NCBI GenBank assembly: GCA_030704615.1
Contig: CM060731.1
Location: 53,678,221 to 53,742,220 of the forward strand
Source: Takakia lepidozioides
Lineage: Eukaryota > Streptophyta > Takakiopsida > Takakiales > Takakiaceae
Reading direction: 5' to 3'
Length of the DNA stretch: 64,000 nt
Under the pieces are notes generated by a model. It saw nothing but the letters and a program-made list of their open reading frames with translations. It was not told the DNA's origin and ran no database searches. Made by a program: the position numbers and the translations under genes. How positions within the stretch are numbered: position 1 is the first letter of the stretch; each line of letters opens with the position of its first letter. Positions 33,406-43,239 of the stretch are shown here, one piece after another.

Positions 33406-36237
33406 GGCTTCTCATTGAACAATATTAGGGTCTTGAATGCTCGCGCGTGTGGCTGTGGCGAGGCCCACGTGTGGCAGAGGGGGTCACTGAGGGTTGGAGC
33501 GCCCCTACCCGGACCCGGCTAGTCTGCTGCTAGGTATGCTCGGCAAGCTAGTTTGTTGGGGCCCACAATATGCACATAAAAGCATTAGTTATTGCAGGGA
33601 TTTATAGAAAGTGGCGGGTAGTGTGGTGGTTAAGAGCAATGAACAATAAACACAAGGATTGGTGCTCAAATCCAGTCAGGTTATATTGCGGCAGTAATGT
33701 GTGTCATTAAATATATATTTTGTCAAAGGGTTTGCCAGTCCGCTTGTCAGTCTGCTGGAGGGTGTGCCCGGTTTGTTGGAGTAGGGTCTGCCCACTCCGC
33801 TCGTCGATCTGCTGGAGGGTGTGTTTGGTCTGTTGGAGGAGGGTCTGTCAGTCCGCTCGTCGGTCTACTGAAGGGTCTGCCTATCCGCTAGAAGGTTGGA
33901 GGGTCTACCCAGTCCGCTAGAAGGTCCGCTGCGGTAGATGAACAAGGACTTAGAAAATTTTCAGAATCTGGCCGACCCGGTGAATGGGCGGCAACGATGC
34001 TATCGCGTGAGCCTGGCGTATGAGCGTATGCTCACACAATGGTGATGTGGCGTGAGCCTACGCTCACAGCGCTAACGTGGCGCTGATGCTGATGTGGCAT
34101 AAGCCTGGCCCAGGTCGTGCCACGTCACCACAAAGAAGGTGGGCCTATAACCGTGGAGCCTACAACTGGGGGGTAACCACACATATCTTTACTAACGTTT
34201 AAATGTTTTGGTTTTACCAATGGTTTCGATTTCGAGGCTACCTTTGACACTTTGTTTTGTTTTGTGGCCCAGGTCACAAAAAGACCTGAGTGGGTGAATG
34301 GAAGCCAGCAGGCGTATGCGACTGACCTTGTGGTGCTTGACATTCCGGACGGTTTGCCCGTCCCTGATGTGCTCCCTTCAAGTGCAACCCCTACCTAGAA
34401 CAAATCAGATGCCCGGTTCTGGCAGTGGGTTTTCTCATTCAGTAACAAATTCATTTTTGATGGCAGGGGCTCTCCTTCTCATGCAGGCAAATGATATGTT
34501 GGCACGCAGAACTCTTTTCAGCTACATGAATTCTTCCGGGTTTCGAGTCATCAAAATAGGGCATGCATCAACACCCTGCCTCTTACAAAGGGAGAGTTCC
34601 CAGGGTAGAGGGTGAGTAGTTCTCTAACAATGACACTTTTGGTTTTTTCCCTGATCCATTCAAATGTTTGGGTTTTACTTCTAAAACTTACTCTCTGGGG
34701 TTCTCTGGCAGACTCGTGTGTTCGAGGCTTTGTGCTTGGTGAGGGTGCGTAAGGACACCCTTCCTCCCGGGATTCCTGAATTTCAGTTGAGGGACCTTGC
34801 AGCTCATATCGACCCCACCTGTGAGCCTGTGGAGGACGATGTGGTCTTCAATTACGTGGACTCCGGGCGCACTTTGAAAAGGTCGAATGGTGTCCCAGCT
34901 TGGAGAGGTGCTCGGGAGAAATCCAGCTTTCATGCAGACTCTGGTGGAGACATGCAGCCGACACGATGGGCGGGTGGCGGACTTGTCTATGGGCACAGGT
35001 AGGGCCCTAAACTTGTTTGTAAAAGCAGAATTGTGAGAGCTTCAATTTGTTTTTGTGGACCTTGTTTCACCCTTTCATTGATGCTGGGTTTGCAGGAGCT
35101 TCTTTCCATGCCTGCAAAAGCGCCGGTAGGCACTTCTTCGGCATGGAGGGGGATGCAGAGTTTTTTTCCTGCAAGCTTGAATAGCTTGCATCGGGCTCAA
35201 CATCACCCCCCCGCATGGAGGCAGTTTTCGAGAAGGCCGACGCTCCTGACGAAGATCTGGACGTGGACTTTGATTTTGAGTGTGAGTAAGTCGTGTTTGT
35301 TGTCGAGCAATCGGGTATTGCATTCCATTGCTTCTTTCCCACCTTGATTCCAATGATTCATTCAATTGTAAACCTTGCAATTGTGACTTCTTATAACACG
35401 ATTCCGGTTGGTTCGTTACAAGTGTGGCACCAGCCATCGGCGACATCCTTCGGTTTCCAGGGATACAACTTGACTCCAATTCCGCCCCGTGGATACCACT
35501 TGTCTGTTTACGCGGAGGCATGGGCACATGTGATGTCCCGACAATCGGCAAGTTTGCCTCTCTATGGGGGGGCTTGGCAGAAAAGAACATGGCAAACAGG
35601 CTAGCGTATATGTAGATGACATTGCTATCGTGTCTGAAAGTAGTTCCTCTGGAACCTCGAGTAGTTGATGGAGTTGGTGGAGACTGTCTTAATAAATGGT
35701 GTTTTGCATTACAAGTGTTGCCAACCTGTTCTGCAACTGTGTTTTTCCACATACCGCACAGCAGCTTTAGGGATTTCCTGGTGTATGTCTGGAGAACGTC
35801 TATCATTGAAACATGGATGTAAATTGGGGGCAAGGAACTTTGTTAAAACAAAGTCATTCTCGTTTGTGTTCATTACGCAACATGACATTGTACTCTGTGA
35901 AATATCCTGTACTCGTGCTCGAAAACCATCCACAAACCTCCCGTGATTTCTCATCCGAACCACATTTGGATGAGGGAGGAGACTTCTCGAAAAATAAAGT
36001 TGGCAAATCTGGGGCGTGGTAATCGCCTTCCGTTCCGCGGAAATAGGTGGCTTCTCTGGAATTAGGTCATGTACGTGGGAAACTTTGTTGACGTGGCGTG
36101 AGCCTGGCTAGGCTCACGCGGCCCGGCTCATGCGCAAGCATTCCCCAATCGATGGTGGGCTTATGAGCTCACCCCATGGGTCGTATCGGCGGGGCCGATA
36201 GGTACATTCAAGACCCTAATATTAAAAAATGAGAGGC
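33406..36237. mobile_element. Terminal-inverted-repeat DNA transposon, non-autonomous, 2.8 kb
   Basis: The left end reads GGCTTCTCATTGAACAATAT followed by TAGGGTCTTGAATG. The right end in reverse complement reads GCCTCTCATTTTTTAATATT followed by AGGGTCTTGAATG. The inner 19 bases (AATATTAGGGTCTTGAATG) are perfect inverted repeats. Flanks are AAGTTTGT (33398-33405) and GAGTTTGT (36238-36245). The duplicate GLE1 region has a single GAGTTTGT at the matching point. An 8-base duplication suggests hAT, and the long terminal repeats suggest a MULE. No transposase is seen. Inside are exon-like pieces with plausible splice sites (for example acceptor GGCCCAG|GTCACAAAAAG near 34272), so it may carry captured gene fragments. 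Confidence 0.85.
33720..33950 (+). repeat. Minisatellite inside the transposon
   Basis: Several degenerate units contain CAGTCCGCT(C/T)GTC(A/G), GTCTGCTGGAGGGT and GTCTGTTGGAG(G/T)AGGGTCTG, repeating about every 55-60 bases. There is no coding evidence. Confidence 0.6.
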
Positions 36238-36386
36238 GAGTTTGTCTGTGGGGGAGTTAGTGTACAAGTGTTAAGTGGTGGGTGTAGGGGTTTCTGGGGT
36301 GACCTGTAGGGGTAGACAAGCTTGCCAATAAAGGAGAAAAGTGCTCTTTTGTTGTCCTCTGGTTCTACTATTCTCTTTTTCTCTTC

Positions 36387-36393
36387 TATAAAT
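36387..36393 (+). promoter_or_regulatory. Putative TATA box of the GLE1 duplicate
   Basis: TATAAAT in CTTCTATAAATGGAAAGGGG, conserved at the equivalent place upstream of the intact GLE1 gene (45609-45615, minus). Confidence 0.4.
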
Positions 36394-36867
36394 GGAAAGG
36401 GGACACCGGCCCTTTTTTATCCAAGTGAACCAAATTTAGTTTTAGACTGGTTTTAGTACCTATCTGGTAGCCTTAAGATGTTGAAGTCTCTTAAAGTCCT
36501 TCTTGTACAAAACCAAAGAAACACCTTGTCGACAACATCCACAAAGTCTATGATCACTATTGCTGAAAAACATCGCAAAAGATTGATATACATCTAATAC
36601 TCATAAAATGAAATACTTGGAATGCGTATTCCAAACTAGTTTGGCTCAGTTTACGAGCTCATCGGTGGGAAAAAATAAAACTACAAACCATGGGCAGTCC
36701 CAGAGGCGAAGTGAAGAGGAATCGAGGACAGAGGTGAGGCACGGTAGAGAGGCTTGAGAAATCAGAATTTCAAGTGAGTTCTAAGTTTTCGATCCCTCGC
36801 TCTCTTGTGACGCCAATTCAAGTCTGTCTGCTCCCCCCCTCACCAGGGGCCTTCCCATTGAGGGGGA

Positions 36868-38193
36868 ATGGTGTTTGCACGCCAGCAAAAGTGCACGTTG
36901 GGAAGACTGGAGCCGAGCTGGAAATCTAGGAGCAGCTTCCTCCAGCGCTTTTCTACTTTGTCCCAACAGCCCTTTGTGTCCCCATATCCGGCAGTTTTGC
37001 TAGATCCCACAGCCCTGACTGGTCCCTCGAAGATATGCAAAGGGAGCTGGGGTGATTGATGCTCGCTACTCGGTGGTTGTGACAATACGGGGCGATCGGC
37101 CTCCCCCCTTGAATGCTAACAGGATATCATGTCGGGAATTAATACCCGCAACAAATTTTGGCAGAAAAAGTGCGACCTTCAGGATGCGAGCATTTGACAC
37201 CAATTCAGACGAAGATAACGATGAGAAGGAAGAAAGAGTTGTGCTATACAACTTGCAGTGGTGGTGATTTGAATAAGGAACTTGTCACACCCCTGGAAAA
37301 GTGTAATTCAAGAACTCAACAAGAAACAGAGGCAACATGGAGGCCATTGCTCACATGCACAAATTCTGTGGAAGCTGCGTTGTTGGAGCTAGAGCGCTTG
37401 CGCTTCGTGAGGTTGCAGGAGGAGGTTAAAGAAACGCGGTTGTCAATTGAAAAGGCCGCCTTCAAAGAAGAACTCATGCGGGAAGCAGCCTCACTAGCAC
37501 AAGTGGAAAAAGAGATGAAAACAAAGTTTGAGTTTGCACGGCGCTGCGATAAACATGATCTGAGTCTGATCGCAAAGGCGCGAGATAGGCATCTATCAGC
37601 ACTGTAACGTGACCGTGAGCTTTGGTCTAAGTTTGAAGCCCGCCAAATCGGGAATGAAGCAGCTAAGGAGGAGGCCCGTCGCCAGGAAATTGCTGCCCAT
37701 GAAGAAAAGGAGAGACATATCAAAGCTAGGGCTGAGGCCAAGGCTGAGGCTGAGGCAAAACAAAGGGCTGATGCTGAAAAAGAGGAGGCAGAAACTGAAG
37801 CTGCACAGAAGAAGGCTCAAGCGGCCGTTGCCGCAGCAACGGCACAACAGCGTCTTGAGGCAAAAAATAAATTCAAGCAAGAGGCGGACCCAAGGACTGC
37901 AGCCACAGGAGCAAGGCCACTTGTTGCACCGTCTGTAGTAAAGCTAGAGAAGATTCACAATTAGGAGCTCCAGCAAGCTTGTGAGCCCTTGAAGGCCAAC
38001 TAATTGAATGCAAAAGAGTTGAAGGTTTATGAGCGTCTTATAATCAAGCATCTATAGCAGGTTGCTGCCGTGCTTAAGAACAAGTCACAAGGAAGTCTTT
38101 GGATTTGTTGTAGCTGATTTGCGACCCCCATGCTCCTACCCAATTCCTGATCCTTACATTGGGCTCAAAACTACTCTTACAATGCGAGCCACA
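36868..38193 (+). pseudogene. GLE1 pseudogene (5' two thirds, broken)
   Basis: This parallels the intact GLE1 frame from the start region (KCTLGRLEPSWKSRSSFLQR) through ERLRFVRLQEEVKETRLSIE and the alanine/glutamate-rich coiled coil to the LILTLGSKLL-type segment, then stops at the duplication breakpoint. There is an early frameshift near 37030, stops after the coiled coil (for example TAG near 37962 and 38055), and the C-terminal GLE1 domain is missing. It cannot make a working protein. Confidence 0.9.
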
Positions 38194-38551
38194 GGAGCAG
38201 TGCGTCGTAGTATTGATGGCTTTCGGAGGGTGGAGGATGGTGCTGAAATCGACAGTGAATCCTCAGCCATACTCTTCGCCTCTCGGGAATCGGACGACAC
38301 TCTTCTCCATTCGGGTCCTGAAACGGAAGTTCATTTACAGGATCCTTCTGGGTCTAACCCGGTTATCAACGTCACGTCCGTCTGTCAGCGTCAGGTTACG
38401 TCAGACCTGACGATGACGGGACCTCCGTCACGTCAGGTTCGGGGAATATTCTGGTAAAAATAGTACCAAGTAAAATACTGCCACTTAAACAGCCACGTCG
38501 CCGACACGGTGGCGGTGACAAATACATTTTGAAAATTAACAACATGAACGC
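38194..38551. other. Unassigned DNA between the GLE1 pseudogene and the palindrome array
   Basis: A short plus-strand frame (to about 38457) has no family signature. The stretch GTCAGGTTACGTCAGACCTGAC near 38388-38412 is locally palindromic. Confidence 0.4.
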
Positions 38552-39440
38552 GACCGCCAATTATGGCGGTCGCTTCAATTTATTTAAAAAAAAAACAAGA
38601 TTGGCGGTCGCATTGGCGGTCGTTTTATTTTCGAATGAAAAAAAGAAATAGCGACCGCTATCTTGGTGGTCGCTTCAATTTATTTTATTTTTAAAACAAG
38701 ATTGGCGGTCGCCTAATTTAAAAAAGAAAACAAGCGACTACCGTATTGGCGGTCGCACAATTTTGTAAATATGTACAAAACAAGCGACCGCGGATAATTT
38801 CAAAAATATATTAAAAAAAAACAAGCGATCGCCATATGGCGGTCGGATAATTTCAAAAATATATTAAAAAAAAAACAGCGACCGCCATTGGGTGGTCGCT
38901 TAATTTAAAAAATATATAGAAAAACAAACGACTGCCATATGGTGGTCGGTAAATTTAAAATTATATAAATAAAACAAGCGACATATGAAAATAAAAGCGA
39001 CCGCCACACCGGTGGTTGCTTGTTTTAAAACAGTACAATATTTGCGACCACCAAACCGGTGGTCGCATCAATTTTTAAAATATATATTAAGTTTAAGCGA
39101 CCGCCAGCCTGGAGGCCATTTTTAAAAATAGTGAACAGTGAAAGCGACCGCCTTACTGGCAGTTGCGTTTTTAAAAAAATATTAAGAATAAAAGCGACCA
39201 CCATATTGGCGGTCGCTTTATTTTAAATATATTAACAAATGAAGCGACCGCCATACCGACAGTCGCATTATATTTTGAAATAAAAAACAATAGCGACCGG
39301 CCATATGGGCGGTCGCTTAAATTTAAAAATATACAAAATAGAAGTGACCGCAATATTGCACAAAATGAAAAGAAATAAAGCGACCGCAGTAGTGGCGGTC
39401 GCTTGTTTTTCATAAAAAATAGAAATAGCGACCGTAGTAT
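38552..39440. repeat. Array of about 20 short palindromes, AGCGACCGCC...GGCGGTCGCT
   Basis: GC-rich palindromes such as AGCGACCGCC-ATATT-GGCGGTCGCT recur about every 50 bases, separated by AT-rich spacers (TTTAAAAATATA-like). Examples are near 38553, 38651, 38823, 38876, 38997, 39042, 39142, 39192, 39242, 39292 and 39377. Arms vary but often keep complementarity (for example CCACCA with GGTGGT at 39042). No open frame and no known repeat class is visible. It may be the subterminal region of a DNA transposon. Confidence 0.9.
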
Positions 39441-39529
39441 TAGAAGTCTGAATTTTATCATTTACAAGACAAGTACCTTTGGAATTGATTATAGGCATCT
39501 CATCAACTGTATTGACTTTTTTGTTGCAG

Positions 39530-42500
39530 AATGCTCCTTCCACTCTTGAGCCTTATTAGTGCCATTCTTGGTGATAAGCCAGCAGAAGAGGTTCCAATGG
39601 TGAGGTCAACATTTAATGTACTGTGTTACATGGTCTGCAAAACCTGGTTCTTGTTAGGACTTGGAAGCCAAGGTTATCAGCCTGAAGCTTCCAAAAAGTA
39701 CATTTGGGGATTCTGCCCACTTTGTTGGATATGTCATCAAGAGCAAGTAGGAGCACTGTTAGTTGCACAATTTTAAGTTGACTGGGTTTTAAGGTCTCAT
39801 TTGGGGCATGCACCCTTTTCCTCCAACTTAAGAATCAAAAAAATTAAAGCTGAGGCACTGTTGCCTAGTTTGTTGGTACAGTTGGTGGAGTTCATGCTCC
39901 ACAAAGTGATGGAGCAGTTTGAGCGCCACCTTCACAAATGAAACAAGTCACAAAAGTATGTGATAAAGCTACATTATCCAGCTGTCTTGGGTTCTGATGT
40001 GATTTTGACCTTTTGTTTGTATTTCCTTGGGGCGACCTGTGATCAAATCAAAAGTCAAGTGATGCTTTGGAGTCTGTTTGGGGGGTTTGATCTTACTCCG
40101 TACCCATTCTGCTCCACACTGTGTTTGTATAGGTTTTTGCATTACTATGCAGTGGTTCCTTTACATCGAGACGGTGCTCTCTGTTGAATCTCTTGAAGAG
40201 GGTCAGTCCTGATGCATGCTACTGCTGTGGTATAGTCGGGTTGTGTGCCAACTCCACTTCTGGATGAAAAGTGCCTTGACGGACATATTAGTGCGAGAAG
40301 AAAAACTCTCCTCAAGGTCCATGGTGCTAGAGGCATTGGCTGTTGGCTCAGGAGAGGAAGTTAAGGTATGTTACTGTTGACTTCTCCTTTGTCTTCCAAG
40401 GCTATTTTCTTTATGTGGTGTAGGAAACGCAATGTTCATGCCTGCCTCTTGAATCCACCGTAGGTTGCCTCAGACGATATGGAGCTGTTTGCTTGTAACG
40501 CTCAATAGCCTTCCTTGCTGAATGAAGAGTGCACGCTTGTTCATACCATCTTTATGGTGCATAGATGGCTTGAACACTCATTCTTGATGATGGTCATATA
40601 CATGGCCTGTTTGACTTTCAAACTGTTGTGGTTGAATGTAGAAAAGTCCTGCATACACTAGGACAGGGTGTTGCTGTACGTATCTTTGTCAGTATGAGCA
40701 TTCCATTTGTGAAAGGAAAGTATTTCACTTTTAAGGATAGGTGAGATCTGATGAACATAATTGACCCGTAGTGGCCAGACATTGGAGCAAGCATGTACAC
40801 TGAGATGGGTTTCTATTGTTTGATTTGCACGGTGGGGGGTGGGGGTGGCAGTTGCTTACCACTAAGCTTCGGCAAATCAAGGTGGGGGCTCTCTTTCCTA
40901 ACCTGGACAGTGCATGTCTCTACATTATGTTGTTCCTTGGCTGGGATTTCAGACAAATGCCATGAGGACCCAACATTCCAAGGAGGACCTAGTTTTACAA
41001 GAAGTTCCAGTGAAAAACTCAAAGATTGTCTTCCGCCTTCATGTGGATCAGCGAGCCAGCCCAGGTTTGAAGTAAAATTGCTCCCAACACCTTTCCCTCA
41101 GGGACTAATTGGACTATTGACTGCTCCTTTGAGAAATTTGATCGGGATTATTTGACCAAAAGACTGAAAAAGTGACCTTCGTATGGGGTGATTTGTATTC
41201 GCAATTTTTTTTTTCATGTGAGCAGGGTAATATAACGATGACTGAGAGACTGAGAGACTGATCTGATTTGATGGCTCTCTCTATCTCTTCAAGAGAGGGT
41301 CAATGGCCACAAGGCTACGGCAAACAACGTCTTATGAGTACAATCTATCTCTTCAAGAGAGCAATTAATATGTATAGATGATTCCAAATGTGCAAAGATA
41401 GTATGTGCAAGAAAATCTATGGCCAGAAAGTGGAATGAAATATGTATGCCTTGCACCATTTGCATGGAGGATGAGCTTCCAAAGAAGTTTGAGGTGCCTT
41501 TATCCCGGCAGACACTCTGGCTATTGACCTAGTATTGGGCGCTGACAGAAAGTAAAATCCCCCCCTCACGTCAGATCTTGTTCAGGCCAGCTCCATACTG
41601 TACTTGTGGCTATGGTCCCTGGCCTACTAATTTAGTACCAAAGTTATGTTTGGTTGTTTGAGTTGTATGTGGATTTTCATATGATCCCTTCTGGTCAATT
41701 ATTCATGCATGACACTGAAATCTTATGCACATGTTGAAGTGAATGGTTCTGGTTCTGTGGGACTTCTCTGGGTATTTGAAGATGGAGAAGAAGCAAGTGG
41801 AAGATGAGAAGAAGGTGAAGCAAGAGGAGATGGACAAGTTGGTGAAGGAGAGCGAGGAGAAACAGTCTGCTGTCCAAGGCTCTGAAGAATGAGCTGGATT
41901 ACATCAAGCGGCTGGATGAGGAACATCTCCTGAGACTGGAGAATCAGAAGAGAGAGATTGAAATGGAGGCCAAAAAAATTGTTGATTCCCTGGAAGTGCA
42001 GTTGAAAGAATCTCAGAAGAAGGTGCGTGAAGCTGAAGTCAGATCTGCGCAGGAGCTATGCAGCCTTCGCAAGGACATTGAGTACCAAAAATTTCTCTCC
42101 CATCAAGCTCTTGAATAGCAGGTGCAAAGCTCTATCTCTCGTATGCTCCCCCACAAGAGTTTTCCAGGTGGTTGGTGTAACGTGGGTAGCAGTTTTGTGA
42201 ATCGAGTTTTAGCTCTATCTGAAGTCAGGTTCTTGATGGCTCACCCTGAGGAGTACCTCTGGTCTGTCTATGCTGGTGACATTTGGTTCTGTGGTCGTGT
42301 GCAAGTTGACGAGTCAGCATAAACACATTGTCTGGATAGCAGTAGACACAGTTTTGAATCTTTTGCAGTCTGCAGCCTAGGGATGGTTTGTGGCTGCCTC
42401 ACAATCATTACCCCACTTTCAGTCCTGTTGAGTGGTAAGTTCTTTCTTCCCGTGAATGCTAGTAAGTACCATTTCATTTCATTTACATCAATTCTTATTT

Positions 42501-42836
42501 TATGTTTCATCTTGCAGGATCTCAGATTCGCATCACTGAATGCCAAGGAAGAGGTTTTAAGAATGCAAATGGAGTGGAGAAAACAGTTCAGCAATCTTGG
42601 TAAACTATCACCATGATCAAGCCCTCAACAGATACGTTGCATTTGAGACTAGCTTTCATATGATTACCTTTGTTCCTAGTTATGTGTATCCCAGCTGTGT
42701 TTCCATAACAAGAGGCTTATGTGCCTTTCTTTTTCTGCAGAGGGACAGCTTCAAGGAATGGCTAGGGCAGCATCTGGTTATCATAAAGTGCTGGCAGAGC
42801 ATCGTATGTTATACAACAAAGTACAGGATCTTAAAA
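39530..42836 (+). pseudogene. KIN-14 kinesin pseudogene lacking the motor domain
   Basis: Exon-like pieces follow the order of a plant calponin-type KIN-14 up to the neck: 39530-39599 (SAILGDKPAEEVPM), 39882-about 39940 (LVEFMLHKVMEQFERHLHK, then a TGA), a possible piece near 40953-41020, 41782-42121 (coiled-coil stalk, LKNELDYIKRLDEEHLLRLE), 42518-42599 (LNAKEEVLRMQMEWRKQFSN) and 42741-42836 (MARAASGYHKVLAEHRMLYN, then KVQDLK, which leads into the motor in intact kinesins). Splice sites GT/AG and phases are good at the last joins. Lesions are the in-frame TGA near 39939, a frameshift near 41875 and a TAG near 42116. The motor exons do not follow; the duplicated GLE1 region does. Confidence 0.8.
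41298..41344 (+). mobile_element. 47-bp LINE tail with 17-bp target duplication
   Basis: GGTCAATGGCCACAAGGCTA to GAGTACAAT, the family's last 47 bases, is flanked by perfect copies of CTATCTCTTCAAGAGAG at 41281-41297 and 41345-41361. It lies in an intron of the KIN-14 pseudogene. Confidence 0.9.
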
Positions 42837-43239
42837 GTAAGTTGGTTCATATCTTCATCAGTCAGAGCAGTGCTGGGGACGTTGGAAGTGTTTGGGATGC
42901 ATATCTTTTCTTGTTTTTCAATTTTAATTTACAAAAAAATTAACAGAAAGGGGACATTGGCCCTGTTAATCAATTTAGAAAAGCGAGGTAAAAATAACCT
43001 TGACAAGGCCATAAGGCAATACAATCATGGGGATCCTCCCAGAACGTCCACAATGGGAAGCTAGCCACTAAGAAAGGTCCACCGTAAAAAACAGCCTAGC
43101 ATTGGACCAATCTGTATTTAAATAAACCAAGGTTAACAAACAGTGCCAGGACGTCCAGTCGGCTAGAAGCCTCGAGCTGTGACAGCAAAGCAGAACATAG
43201 AAGGCAGGGGCTCAAAATATCAGCCATCCTTTGAAAACT

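Larger units (their letters stand above)
33075..38193 (+). repeat. Inverted duplicate of the GLE1 region (interrupted)
   Basis: This segment matches, in reverse orientation, the intact GLE1 region at about 43860-46110: 5' flank, TATA-box region and most of the coding sequence. Similarity starts near CCCCGCATCCTGA (33076) and ends abruptly near GCGAGCCACAGG (38193). A 2.8-kb transposon (33406-36237) interrupts this copy only. The intact copy has the empty site. Confidence 0.85.

Noticed and set aside
33610-33690. tRNA-derived SINE head (GTGGTGGTTAAGAGC, later GGTGCTCAAATCCAG)
   Set aside because: Only a loose A-box and a poor B-box, with no clear tail or target duplication.
38552-39440. CRISPR-like array (regular palindromic repeats)
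   Set aside because: Repeats vary, spacers are AT-rich and similar to each other, and the DNA is a plant nuclear genome.
42937-42985. Possible LTR pair around GLE1 (GGGGACATTGGCCCTGTT compared with GGGGACACTGGCCCTTTT near 45600)
   Set aside because: The two are in opposite orientation and the match is only about 18 bases, so they are not direct LTRs.
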